A DNA stretch of 64,000 nucleotides from NCBI GenBank assembly GCA_033026295.1, contig CM065171.1, positions 2,755,457-2,819,456 of the forward strand, given 5' to 3'. Positions 1 to 11,409 of this stretch are shown here, piece by piece. The notes under the pieces were generated by a model that had not been told where the DNA came from, searched no databases, and saw nothing but the letters and a program-made list of their open reading frames with translations. A program made the position numbers and the translations under genes. How positions within the stretch are numbered: the stretch's first letter is position 1; each line of letters starts with the position of its first letter. This stretch comes from Channa striata. Its lineage: Eukaryota > Chordata > Actinopteri > Anabantiformes > Channidae.

Positions 1-3000
1 AACAAACCATGCAGCATATTATTTTCTGGTCTTTTAAAACTAAAATTAAAGCTATAGAATACATATCGACGTCTACTATTGTTCTCATGGAAAATGATGA
101 GACATGCTCCTTTCCCATCAGCCCTGTGCTGTGGATTGTGTCGTACTCAGGACACACATCTGGAGATGTCATGGGAAAAACACGAGAGCAAACTATGGAA
201 ACTCTATTTTTACACTGGCTTAAAGCAGCTTCACATACTGCACTTCTGTTTCAGTCCCCTCTGCAGTTGGCTCATTGGGGCGAACACCAATCCTACAGTT
301 GTTGGTTTGATCCCCGGCTCCTCTGGTCACATGTCAAAGTGTCCTTGAGCAAGACACTGAACCCCCCCTTAGTTGCTCCTGGTGAGTGTTGGCCAGCTCC
401 CCCATCAGTGGATGAATGTGTGTGAGTGTGAATGGGTGAATAAGAAGCAGAGTATATGTATTATATGTACACATTTACTGCACAACTGTGGACAATTTTG
501 TCATGTTTAAAAAAAAAGTATAAATCTGTAAGTTCAGTATTATTACCATATTATTTATATTATGTATATTAGTTTGTGCATCTCATTTGTATGTAAATGG
601 AAAAATATCAACAAGCAACACAGCAGCTAGTACAACTTGCTCTTTGAATTATATATATAAACCCCAAACAAATTGGTGTAATTGGAGGTTTGCACAAAGG
701 TTTGGAAATTAGTTTTTGCCATGTTTCTTTTAATTTAGTTCAATTCAATTTTATTTATATTACAGTAACTGACAGCAAGTCAGTGATGCTAAACACAATG
801 TATGTATGTTTATGTATAAATGTAATGGTTTAGAAAGACAAAGCAACAGCTATACAAGAAATATTTTGAACAAACAACATTAATACTGGTGGTCTTTATT
901 TTTTACTCAAATAAAAGTAATGAGCAGATGGTCTAAATTTTACTTGAAGAGTAAGAGTCTATACTGATTATGGTAATTACGGTAAAACATGGCCAGTAAT
1001 AAATGAAAAAATAAGGGTCACTACACACACACACAGTCAGTCAGTCAGTCAGCTGCAATAATCTTATGGTAATATTTAAACTATAAATAGTTTATTATCA
1101 GACCCACTTATCTGGTCTATATGTGGCTTTGACTGACCTGATCTGGGGTCTGCCGGCCCGTCTTCTGCAGAGCGATGATGGCAGTACGGAGGGAGTAACC
1201 CTGGGCTGTGATGGCCCCCAGCAGCTCTCTCTCCTCCACACTCAGAGCTGACAGGAGCTCCGTTGATGAGTCCGAACCAGACGAGGGGAGTGAGGTCACG
1301 GGGGTGATGCACTGTAGAGACACACTTAATATGATTTGAATGTCTCATCCAGCAGGTTGCAGGAGAGCAACCCTGAGAGGCAGCTTGGCTGAGAAAGACA
1401 TTTTCTGAGGACTCCCATCTGCTAATCCTGATGAATCTCTAGTAACCTGGCTGGGTTCAGGGAGCAGACGTTACAGAGTCTATTTTTAGAGTGCAGATCC
1501 CTGAAAACATTTTGGAAATGTGAGATGAAAAAAAATCTAAATAACAAGGATAGATTTCCTCCTCCGGCTAACACAGTGTTGACATTCATGAAAACAGTTC
1601 AAGTACATCTGAGGACTTGAGACCTATTAAGCCGTCAAGGATGAATATAAAGCGTCAGTGGAACATTCATAGTGAGGTCTCTGCGTTCCTGGCTTATGTG
1701 AGATGATTTATAGCATGGCTCAGGAAAAGTTAATGCCCTGAGCTTTGGTCTGTATTCATAGTCTGAGTGAGAGCTATCTATACTTCAGACTGCTGAGAAT
1801 TAGCTCTACCTCAGCCACAATATTAATTCTGTAGTGAGGCCATGTGGTTGACAAATTAAAAGATTGGTATTATAAGTTCTATGACTTTTTCTGATCACAG
1901 GTCAAATATCTTGATGTAATGCAGTTGCTGGTGTGTTTCAGTATTCCAGCATAACTGATTTGAAACAGTCACTGTGAGGGTAAAGGGCTTCCTTTTACAA
2001 AACATATTTTAATTGCTTATATATATATATATTTTTTTTTTTTAATTTAAACAGGATAGAATAACTTGATTGCAGTTTAACTTGAGCTTTGTGGCATCAA
2101 CAGTAATGTTTTTACAGTTAAACAGTGTACTGCATCATTCAATTATTTCAGATAACTAAAATCATCACTAAAACAATCAATTCTTTCTCTAATTTATTGC
2201 TAATATTAGGACTAAAATAAGAGAGACAAATGTTTTAATCTCTTACCGTCTGTGTTGTGTTGTGCTTGTTGATACCAGGAAAACTGTTGAGTGTATTGGC
2301 TCTTGTTTTGGGGACCCTGGTGCTGGTGGTCCTGCTCTCAGGGCTCCTGGTGTGAGAGGTTCTGACTGAGGTCGGGCTCTGGTCTTGAGTGTCTGCGTTG
2401 GCATTCTGTTTTGTGGACACCTCCAGCACAGAGAGGGAGCACTGTCGCAGGTTCTTCCGGCGCTGGTGTGGCAGGCTGCTGAGGCAGGCCGGAATGTTCA
2501 GCAGGTCTGGGACGAAGGCCTTCTGAGCTTTCCTCTGACCGCGCTGACATGCAGAGAACTCTCCATCCAAACGGCCGGCCTCTATGGCACACGTCTGGGC
2601 CTTCTGTGTGCCACTCCCTCCTTCATCCTCGGAGTCTGAGATGGTGAACTTATTGCGCAGCACGGCTAGGTTGAGGCTGTGGGAGCGCTGTCGAGGGTTG
2701 GGCTCCCAGAAGTCGGAGCTGTGGCGACTGGCCAGGCGGCTCTGCTGAGGGCTGCTGAACATCATCCAGTACGGGGGACAAGATGGCTGCAGCCCTGATG
2801 AAGAGGAGGGGGGCTGAGTCTGCTGCTGGCTGGAGAAGCCACTCTGCAGCCCAGTAAGGACCCAGTTTTCCACACTGAACTCATACTGTCATAAGGGGAC
2901 ACGACATGTTAGAAGCAGGTCGCTAATTTGATAAGCAAAATCCCTCTGTGGACATTTTCAAGTCAGTAAGTATCAGTTAAATCCATCTTAATTAATATGT

Positions 3001-5430
3001 GAGAGACAAGTGGAAGAAAGTGATAGTGAGACAAAATTGTCATTTCTGGCCATTAAACTCTGAGACTCTGAGTCATAGCAACTTTCTAGTTTCCTTCTTG
3101 CAGGGTCTCTCGGTTTTGAGGACAACCTGCTCTGAACAGATTTTCTGCTAGTTCTATATTCCTTCTGTTTCTTAATGATGCATTTACTACAAGAGATATT
3201 CAATATGTTGGAAATGTTCTTGTATCTATCCTCAGACTTCTGCTTTTCAAACGTCACAGAGTTGACTAGGGGGTCCTTTTGTCTTCTTTGTCCAGGATTT
3301 GAATTCACCAATACGTTTGCAGCTCTATTTTTGGCTTTTTTAGCTTGAAAATCTGCAGCTCTGCAACAGTCTGTTACAACCGAAATGAAAATGTGGTGAA
3401 CTCGAAAAAAACACTATTTGTGTTCTCTGTGTATGTAAAGCAGAGAGGTAAGTACGATTGAGTGCATGGTTGTAAGAGATGCAAACAGGTGAGGCTGTGG
3501 GTTTGGGGTGTCATCAACATATAGAGCCAACACTCACCTCAGTCTCTTGCAGTATGGTGAGATAATCAGGGACAATCACTTCCGTGTGTCCTTTGACATC
3601 CTGGGAGACATCCTGTGGTATCTTCAGAGGAACACCCTCCATACTCGTCATTTCACTTAGACAAAAGAGGCACACAACAGTTTGAATGTTCTTCTGCTGC
3701 TTTACAAACTCCAACAACACAGATCAATACTAGCAGATTTATTTCCTGTTCAGATGACAAACTTTTAGTTAAAGGAAGAGCCAGTGAAGGGGGGGCTCCC
3801 TCTCTGAGTCATAAATCAGTCCAATGTGAAGACACAAGCATAAATGTAGTTTTAGATTCGGTGTGACTTAAATGTCCAGCCACAATAAACCTCCAATTAT
3901 TTAAATCCCACAGAACCTGACTTTTCTGAAGTATCAAAGTAACCCAGTGATAGTTGCAAATACATGTACACAGTGTGTGACATGAGTACACATTTACAGC
4001 TCATGCTTGCAAAGGAAATTTGCAATAAACCTAATTTGATTGGATCTGGTTGGGGTGTGGACACCATTATGCTCCTGCTTCATTAGTACACAAGAAGCTG
4101 TAGCTGAGCTGTGTGTACAAATTGATCATGTGATGGACTAACTTTCTTTAAAACCCTTTCATACAGACATACAGAACAACTAGACAGTTGTATATTTGGA
4201 ACAATCTGGCAATATATGTGATATGTAGATATTATGATATGTATAAAGAGGTATATTGTGATTTTGCTAAACTGTTAAGAATGTTTTGAGAATCAATACA
4301 ATATCACAAAATATCACCATGTATCAAATGTGTTGATTTTTGTTTCCTGTCCCTAACAAACTCCTGTCACATACATTACACCTGGTCGACCACAGTCACA
4401 TCATACACGCTACATCTGAGCCATAAACACCCGCCACGTACAGGCCACCAGAAATATCGTGTTACACAATGACGAGTGACTCACGCGCAGGGAAAAGATT
4501 AGAGATTACAACACTGTGTGTGTTCAAAACTAGCAACGTGAGCCTTACTCCACGTTACACACATTCTCCTCTCAGCCACACGATGTAATTATATCATACC
4601 AAAATCAAGTGAGGTTTCATTTCCTCAGATTCAGAGGGGATATCACATACTACCCTGACTCTGTATGACAGTGAGTAAAGCATAAGGCAGCAGATGTGTG
4701 AAGACATAAATCTGCTGTGTCCCTGCTGTCCTGGGAAAGTTAATCAGATATTTGCTCCAGATACATCAAACCACTTGTGAGACAGATGGTCCAGGACTTA
4801 AAGCAGCAGAGAGGACAGATGCTTCATAAGCTTATTCTGTGTCTGACGTGCAAAAAGTTTTATTTATAAGCGCTAATGTGATCAGAGAAGTAACATCAAG
4901 ACTGTGAAACTAATTTCTTCTAGTAAAGCCAGTACATTGAGCAAAAAAAGAGACAACAAATGCACTGGATGACAAAGGTTGTTACAACGTCAAATAAAAC
5001 TGAAACATTTATCATTGAATTTGTTGGGCTATACTTTTATGTTTTTTATGTAGCAGTTTTTTGAAGCTTATTTTTCACACTGTTAAATAAGTGTTAAAAG
5101 CAGAGGGCTGATCACCTTCCAATGTATGACATTTTGTAAAGGTCAGTTTTACCAGCCTCAAGCTTTAATCATTGCAATATTTTCTAATAAAACATTGAAT
5201 CATGAGTCCTATTCTGTGTTTTACACATTTATTTACTTTGTGTACTAAATTTGAATCCTGTCCAATAGAACGTTTACACACTACCACTGAAGGTTAGATG
5301 TAGAAATGATATTCTTATATGCTGTGCACATCTGAACCTATTTGGATATTCTAATGAAGAAATGAGAACCTACCTGTCCTTTATCGGAGCTGTAGTCAGA
5401 CTCTGAGTGTGTGATTGTGAAGCTCCTCTT
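1..5430 (-). CDS. ubap1l: Ubiquitin-associated protein 1-like (3' part outside window)
   Basis: UBAP1 family proteins are ESCRT-I subunits that bind ubiquitinated cargo at endosomes. Seen: a non-coding first exon ending at a GT donor at 5374; coding exon 3538-3655 with ATG at 3649-3651; exon 2247-2885; exon 1138-1311. Splice phases agree throughout and give 309 residues so far. The N-terminus reads MEGVPLKI and then, across the exon 2/3 junction, a YEFSVE stretch that matches the UMA-type segment of UBAP1 (QYDFSLE). The middle (about residues 39-251) is Ser/Gln/Pro-rich. Exon 4 encodes one UBA-like domain (LSVEERELLGAITAQGYSLR). The expected second UBA domain and stop are not found in 1-1137, so the last exon(s) lie left of the window. 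The 5' exon lies about 1.1 kb beyond the pdcd7 stop. The UBAP1L assignment over UBAP1 rests on length, weak similarity and the pdcd7 neighbour. Confidence 0.87.
253..440 (+). mobile_element. tRNA-derived SINE copy
   Basis: The head resembles a tRNA-type internal promoter: A-box-like TTGGCTCATTGGGG and B-box-like GGTTTGATCCC. It is followed by a body with GAGCAAGACACTGAACCCC and a GTGAATGGGTGAATAAGAAG tail, a layout common to teleost tRNA SINEs. It lies in the last visible intron of ubap1l. The B box is mutated, so it is an old copy and not a working tRNA gene. Confidence 0.75.
441..1137. other. ubap1l intron, no exon seen
   Basis: AT-rich intronic sequence with a short (AC)n and (CAGT)n run near 1022-1052 and a small L2-like 3' end remnant near 735-760. 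No open stretch on the minus strand resembles the missing second UBA domain of ubap1l. Confidence 0.5.
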
Positions 5431-5526
5431 AACAGCAGGTTACCTTAGAAGAGACGGTTTAAAGAGAAGAACCACCTGGAACACTAATCTACTGAGAAGT
5501 AGTAATGCCCATCAGCTGATCTACTG

Positions 5527-5528
<2 letters not shown>

Positions 5529-5562
<34 letters not shown>
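5529..5562. repeat. (CA)n microsatellite
   Basis: About 17 CA units just upstream (on the gene strand) of the ubap1l first exon. Confidence 0.95.
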
Positions 5563-5565
<3 letters not shown>

Positions 5566-5760
5566 CACAGATGAAGTCAACAGAGAGAGAAGTAAAAGTA
5601 TCAGCTGAAAGCTGATTATGGTTGTTGTAAACACTGATGTTGCATCAGCTGAAGTCAAATACTTTTTAAATTTTTAAACATTTTATTTCCAAGCATTACT
5701 TCTATTGTATATATTGTTTCCTGTTTTTGATAAAACTTTGCTTTGTTTGTTAATAAATCT

Positions 5761-5887
5761 TTATTTCTTGCTTGCGACTGACTGTACAGCACTGGAATGG
5801 GACGCTCTTATGTGAAATCTTTTTGCATCCCAGTTATTCAGCGCTTCATACTTTTCCTTCACTGCCGCCATCAGGTCCAAACATCCA
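5761..5887 (-). other. Candidate terminal coding exon of unknown gene, or alternative last exon of pdcd7
   Basis: A minus-strand segment starts after a strong acceptor (long T tract ending TTTTTTCAAG at 5888-5889), stays open for 41 codons, contains EKYEALNNWDAKRFHIRASH, ends SKK and stops with TAA at 5761-5763. A polyadenylation signal AATAAA (5760-5765) overlaps the stop. I do not recognise the peptide. Its entry phase is compatible with the phase-2 donor of pdcd7 exon 4 (7555), so it could be an alternative last exon of pdcd7. It could also be the end of a separate nested transcript. No other upstream exon was found between 5888 and 6493. Confidence 0.4.
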
Positions 5888-6443
5888 CTTGAAAAAAATA
5901 AAAGCTGCAATAATTATTATTTTTATAACAGAAATTGAGTAAGTGACTGTAAAAGTATTAAAGGTGTCTGAGTTCAAATCAAATATCAAAACACATTAAA
6001 ACACTTAAAGATTGACAAATAATTGGTAATAAGATGTATGATTTTATTTTTTCAGTGAATTATGGTATGAAAATTCCAGCAAAATATACTTTTTTCAAAA
6101 CAGATTAAATCAATTACCACATATGAGAAACATGCATTCAAATTTTTCATACAGTAGAAGCAAATCAATCCTGTTTTTTTTTATTAAATAAAAATATACA
6201 TTAATGGGTTTGGTTTTGTGGGAGAATTTATTACAATTTGGTCCAAATTTCAGAACTTAAATCCCTTAGGTGTGTTACATTTTGAAGAGAGTTTGTTCTC
6301 TGCTCTTGATTTGAGTAAAAAGGAGAATAAATAAACAAAAGAAACTAAATCTGTGTGTGGAGTTTAGAAGCTGTTACAGGCAAAATGTCCAGTGCAAAAA
6401 CTCTTCAGCTGGGTCCCTCCACACATACCTGCAGAAGACGTCT

Positions 6444-6449
6444 TTTATT
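6444..6449 (-). promoter_or_regulatory. pdcd7 polyadenylation signal
   Basis: AATAAA on the minus strand about 45 bases after the pdcd7 stop codon. Confidence 0.7.
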
Positions 6450-6493
6450 GATAGCTGGGTATTGACAGTGCACACACTGAGTCAGGGTCCATC

Positions 6494-9485
6494 TCAGTCA
6501 GTGTCAGCAGAGTGGAGAGCCAAAGCCCAGTCCTGGTCTGATGGCTGGGCTGGAAGAACCCAGCTCTGAGGAACCGGAGTACCATCAGGATGATCTGCAG
6601 CAACCACAAACACATCCCACTCTCTCCTAAAAGAAACTAAGTTGTTAAATGATCCTCATAGCCATAGCCGTGTAAAGTATAAACTTTTCAATGTTTATGA
6701 TCATTACAGGGACAAAAGTGATGCAAGCATATGCTAAATAAGTAGGAGCAATAGATATTTTTGACATAATTTAAATCTTTTGGTTTTTCAGGATTTCCAA
6801 GGACTTCTTCGGTTTTAAAATAGCCTGCAACAAACCGGGGCAGAGTTTATTGCTAGATAACTGCATAACAATGATTAATGCTTTATTTGAATCCACAAAC
6901 ATTTTATTACTAACAGAATTGGATTCTTTGAGTTTTACTTATTCCATCTCTGCAGTTTAGAACAAGGAGTCTATAATGGTTCTTGTCTTCTGTTAGAAAA
7001 ACAATTCACAGACTGTCAGACTGGCTTTAGAAGTAACTACTCCACTCTGTCCTCTCCAAATCCAAAGCAGGATCGAGGTCCAGACAATAATATTTTGGGC
7101 TTTCCAATAGAATTGGTGAGTGGCACTGAAAACACATAATTCATTAACATCATTCATTCACTAAATCTGTTTCCCTTTGCTTTTTATTCACATAACTGCT
7201 TCAAGCAAAGAGAAAATGTTTCTCTAACACGAGACTTAGCTGCTGCGGCAGGTCTCCTTACTGTAGCCTATGTGCTGACAGCTTACCGGTCCTTCCTACT
7301 ATCACCTGCAGATGGTGGCAGAGTTACAGAAAATTCACTTAGAACTGGTTTAAAGGACAAACTACTGAGTGTATCATATTCTGCTGGATTTGGTAAATGT
7401 AGCACTGAACTAACACTGCACCTGGAAGTAAAAATATATTTATTAATTTATGTTCGAAAGATCTGTCCTAATAAATGTTGGAAGATATTGAGTGGTATAC
7501 TCATAAAATAAAACCAAGTGCATGTTCATGAACCACGCATTAAGGGTGACTAACCTGATTTGTAGTAAAGCATGCAGGTTTCGTTCAGCCTGGGTGTAAT
7601 ATTCTCTGAAGGGCTCCCGGACAGAATCGACAGGAAGCTCATCTGGAGAAACAATGAACGTTAATACAATAAACACCGAAATACGTATGTAAGTCGTTCA
7701 GTCGTACTGTTGTTAAACTATGCAGAGTTACCTCCAAACAGCATGGAGTCCACCTTGCGTTTCCTCTGCAGCTGCCTCTCTCTCTCCTTCTTTATTTTTT
7801 TCTCCTGCTCTCTCCTCCTCTCCTCTTCCTGCTCTCCTTCCAGCATCACCATCAGAGCTTTTTCCTCCACTGAGTAAACTGCCGTCCTCCTCTTTATGAC
7901 ACCTCTCAGCTGCTCCAGTCGACTGCTGAATGCTTCATCGCATTCATGCTCTGTCACAATACCTAATACCCACAAAATCACATGTTGTCCCATTACAAGG
8001 TCACACTCTATTGTCATCATACTGTGAAATGAATGAGTTGATGAGTTACACGTACATCAGTGATGTAGCCTGAGAAACACGAAACAGTTTTCTTCCACTG
8101 CATCATAATGTCTCACCACCACCTAAACTGATATGAAACTAGTGATGCAAAAAGAAAGGAAGAGACAGCTCTCACCTTTCCTGGATGCTGCCTCCTTCCT
8201 TAGTTTACGTAGTTTTTCCAGAGATCTCAGGACATCCTGCATCCTCTTGACATCTGCCTGTTTCCTCCTCACCTCACAGAGAACTGCATCTGCAGCCAGC
8301 TTCAGCTCCTGCTCCTGGTAAACAAAGACACAAAAAGCACTCATCATCATCCTCCTGCATTCACTCCTTAATGTTTCTTTGTGACAAAAAAATGATATAG
8401 TTGACTACAGGTCCCATTTATTGCACTGAAAAGAGGCGGGCATCTCATATATTACAACCAAAGAAATCCACGTTAATGGACATTATGGTGATTGCTCTGA
8501 AGACAAATGATCTTACCTTCTTCTTATCCTCTACTTCTTGGATCATCTTCATCCTCCATTTGTCTATAGCTGCCTCCTTCTCTGAGATGTGTTCTTGTCT
8601 CTGCTTTTCCTCCATCTGCAGCAGTATTCTGGCTCTCAGTCTCCGAGCTCTCCTCTTAGAAAGACGAGTCACTTTAGCTTTTAGTTTATTGAGACACTCT
8701 TCATCACCGAGGAGTTTCAGTTTGTCCTCTAACTCTCGTTTCATATTTGAAGCTGTTAGAAAAGACTCTGTCCACACACTGTCGTTCTCCACATTCTGCT
8801 TCAGGACTTCACAGGACTCTTCCAGCGCTGAGACGAGACGAGCTGCCCCGTACAAAGCCTCTCTCAGAGCGGTAACGCCGCTGTGTTGTGGCCGATCCTG
8901 TCGGGTCTTCGGACTCTCCGACTTTTTGACTTTGTTCTGTAGGAACCGTTTGAGCCACTGTGAGTCCTGCCTCCTCTGAAGGGTAGCTTCATCTTCAGGC
9001 TGTGCTGCCGTTGTGGTTCCGGGTCCCCGGTCATGAGGGCCGCCGAGCACTCCTCCGCGCTCACCGAATCCCTGGTGCCTGCTGTGATCAGAGTCTGACA
9101 CCGACTGGAAGTCACGCTGAGGAGGCTGGAAACCGCCTCGAAACTGAGGGGGGAATGGCCCCGTGTTGCCGTATGGGTTTACCGAAGCGGGGGGCACCAT
9201 ATGTCCCGGCGGAGCACAGCCAAAAGGAGGCGGAGGGACGGAGGGGTCAAATCCATACGGAGGGGCGAAGCGAGGCCCCCCAAGACCAAGACCACCTCCT
9301 CCAGGAGGCGGTGGGGCGAAATCGTAACCGTAAGGTTGATATCCGTAATATCCCGGCGAAGGAGACCACCGAGGACCACCGTGGTCGGGCTGTGTGGATG
9401 CCGGAGCCGCGCTGCTCGGCCGTGGTCTGTTGGCGTTGTACGGCTGTTTATCTGACGGGGCCTGCTGGTGATACGTGTTGTCCAT
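6494..9485 (-). CDS. pdcd7: Programmed cell death protein 7 (U11/U12 snRNP 59K)
   Basis: PDCD7 is the 59-kDa protein of the U11/U12 di-snRNP, which recognises U12-type introns in the nucleus. Five coding exons join in phase: 8517-9485, 8176-8314, 7732-7962, 7555-7642 and 6494-6626. They give 519 residues against 485 in human. The first about 150 residues are rich in Pro, Gly and Tyr (PPPPGGGG, SVPPPPFGCAPPG). The remainder is a long charged coiled coil with the family segments TEHECDEAF, VMLEGEQEEERRRE and EPFREYYTQAE, then a C-terminal PQSWVLPAQPS block. The start is the ATG at 9483-9485, followed by the long open exon 1. The gene is head to head with spg21, about 1.3 kb apart. It is a plausible intact gene with no breaks. 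Confidence 0.95.
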
Positions 9486-9559
9486 GTCGGCTACAAAACT
9501 GCACGGAATCTGTGGGAAACTTCAAACACAAAACGAATCGACATCCACCATGTTAACTA

Positions 9560-10734
9560 TGAGCTGCTCGAAGCCATGTTTACGTCGACGTGATTTCTTC
9601 TTCGCTCTCAGTGTTTAACCCTTTGCTAGCCTGCAGCACCATCAACTCACAGTGGCCATAGCTGGTACTGCAGCCCCAGGCTCCAGGACGCCGCTTCATT
9701 TAATTTGAAAAAGGAATGCAACTTAATAGAACATAATTATAGTATCCTTTATTGAATTCAGTTCAGTCAATGTTCTCCTAAATATGCTGGACAAGACTGT
9801 ATCATATTATGCTGTATCCATAACTACTGAGTAATCTGTTTCTCTTACATCTATTATCTACTTTGACAACCAGAAGCCAACCAACACTCTAAACTGAAAT
9901 TATTAGTTAGTATATCAATTAGTCAAATGTAAAAAATAGAGAATTAGGCAAAATTTGCACAAGCTTTTTTTATATATATATCTATTTTAAAAATGCTCGT
10001 TTCCCAGTTTCCTACATTTATTGTGGTTCTTTTGGTTTGTTCCGGTTTGTTTTGCTGAAATATAATGAAGTGTGGGGGATTATCATGGTTTCATCATCCT
10101 CAAAAACGTCTGCATTTTAAAGATTTCGCCTAATAAGGACTGCTACAAGCTGATAAAATATGGAATGCATTGCTCGACCGTTAGGAGAAGGACACTTTAA
10201 ATCTAACTGAATCAAATTTGTTTTTGTTATTATATGAACGAGTATTTAACCAAACAGTAGTAGGCTACTGTTTACAGCGAATATATTTATTAGATTCACA
10301 TTTATTAAAAGTAAAATTTAAGTAGGAATCCATGTTTTTTATTTGAGTGTGTGGTTCGTTGTGTATAAAACTCATTGAATCAAAATGAAGAGTGAAAACA
10401 TGAATAATCCGCCGGTTTCTTTGACATTAACTGTCAGGATCAATGGGTGGGATTTGAGCTCTTAGCCAAGGGTGGCGGTGTGGTTCACTGGATGCCTACC
10501 GATGACACAAACGAAGAAGAAGAGGGGGCGGGGAGGAGGAGGAGGATCACCACCACTATTATTAATAAAATAATAATAATTATTATTATTATCATTAACA
10601 TTATTAATATGAACTACTTGCCCCTATTGACTTAATGCTTAATGTTGGTGTGTGGCTCTGCAGATAAACCGGATGTTGTGTGTTTGTTTTATTCAGTTTC
10701 ATCCCTGCGTCAGTGGGCGGTGCCAGAAGCTTTG
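9560..10734. other. Intergenic region between pdcd7 and spg21
   Basis: This divergent intergenic region holds both promoters. The part next to pdcd7 (to about 9680) is less AT-rich; the middle (9700-10400) is AT-rich without recognisable features. A TTA/ATT microsatellite lies at 10558-10609. No exon is supported here. Confidence 0.6.
10558..10609. repeat. (ATT)n imperfect microsatellite
   Basis: Imperfect ATT/AAT run following a GGA-rich stretch, upstream of spg21. Confidence 0.9.
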
Positions 10735-10848
10735 CGGAAGTGTGTGAAATAGGAGTCATATGACCGGAATAGCAGCAGCCGGAGAAAATGGTACCGAAAT
10801 ACGGATAAAATCCTCTGGACACGGGGACTAAAATCTACAACCAGCACG
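10735..10848 (+). promoter_or_regulatory. spg21 promoter-proximal region and non-coding first exon
   Basis: An ETS-type site CGGAAGTG (10735-10742) is followed by a GTCATATGAC palindrome (10755-10764). A leader then ends at the donor CACG|GTAATA (10848/10849). The first coding exon begins at 11410 with an acceptor directly before the ATG, so a non-coding exon like this one is required. The exact transcription start is not determined. Confidence 0.5.
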
Positions 10849-11040
10849 GTAATATTACCGTTAAGTCATTTTTATCTATGGATAAGAGACATTTAATCAC
10901 CCAGTCCTCATAAGGGCATCGTAATGTGTACAGTCTATGGGCTCAGTGAACAGATAAGCTCTGAGTCAGAGGTTTGTTGTACTATAACCTTATGAACGTC
11001 TTATTTATTTTGGAAATATATCTCTGTTTGGGATTGTTTT

Positions 11041-11400
11041 TCTTTCCGTCTCTGTCTGTGCCTATATGTGACTGTCTGACCGAGGCTGTCTCTGTGACTG
11101 CCTGTCTCAGATTTTCTGTCTGTGGTTGATTGTTGCTGTCTGTGAGTTTTTGTCATTCAGTGACTGTTTGTCTCTGACTTTATGTATGTCTGTATCTGTT
11201 TGTCTCTGTCTGTCCGTGAATACCTCTGTCTATGTCTGTGTGTCGATGACTGTCTGTCTCTGTCTGTGATGTCTCTGCTTGTTTATGACTGTCTACTGAC
11301 TGTAACTGTTTGTCTCTCTCAGTCTGCGACCGACTTTGTCTGTATGTGATTGTCTCTATCGGTCTGTGAATGTCAGTCTCTGACTGTCTGTCTGTGACTG
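11041..11400. repeat. Degenerate TCTGTCTGTGAC-type tandem repeat
   Basis: About 360 bases of interspersed CTGTCTGTGACTGTCT-like units in spg21 intron 1, ending directly at the acceptor of the first coding exon. It also provides a long polypyrimidine/GT tract at that acceptor. Confidence 0.75.
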
Positions 11401-11409
11401 TGTCCTCAG

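Noticed and set aside
253..310. Possible tRNA gene
   Set aside because: Only SINE-type A and B boxes; no clover-leaf pairing is evident and a SINE body follows.
8401..8979. Plus-strand open frame of 192 codons opposite pdcd7 exon 1
   Set aside because: It is the complement of the coiled-coil coding sequence; the Ser/Leu-rich product is what an antisense of Glu/Lys-rich codons gives.
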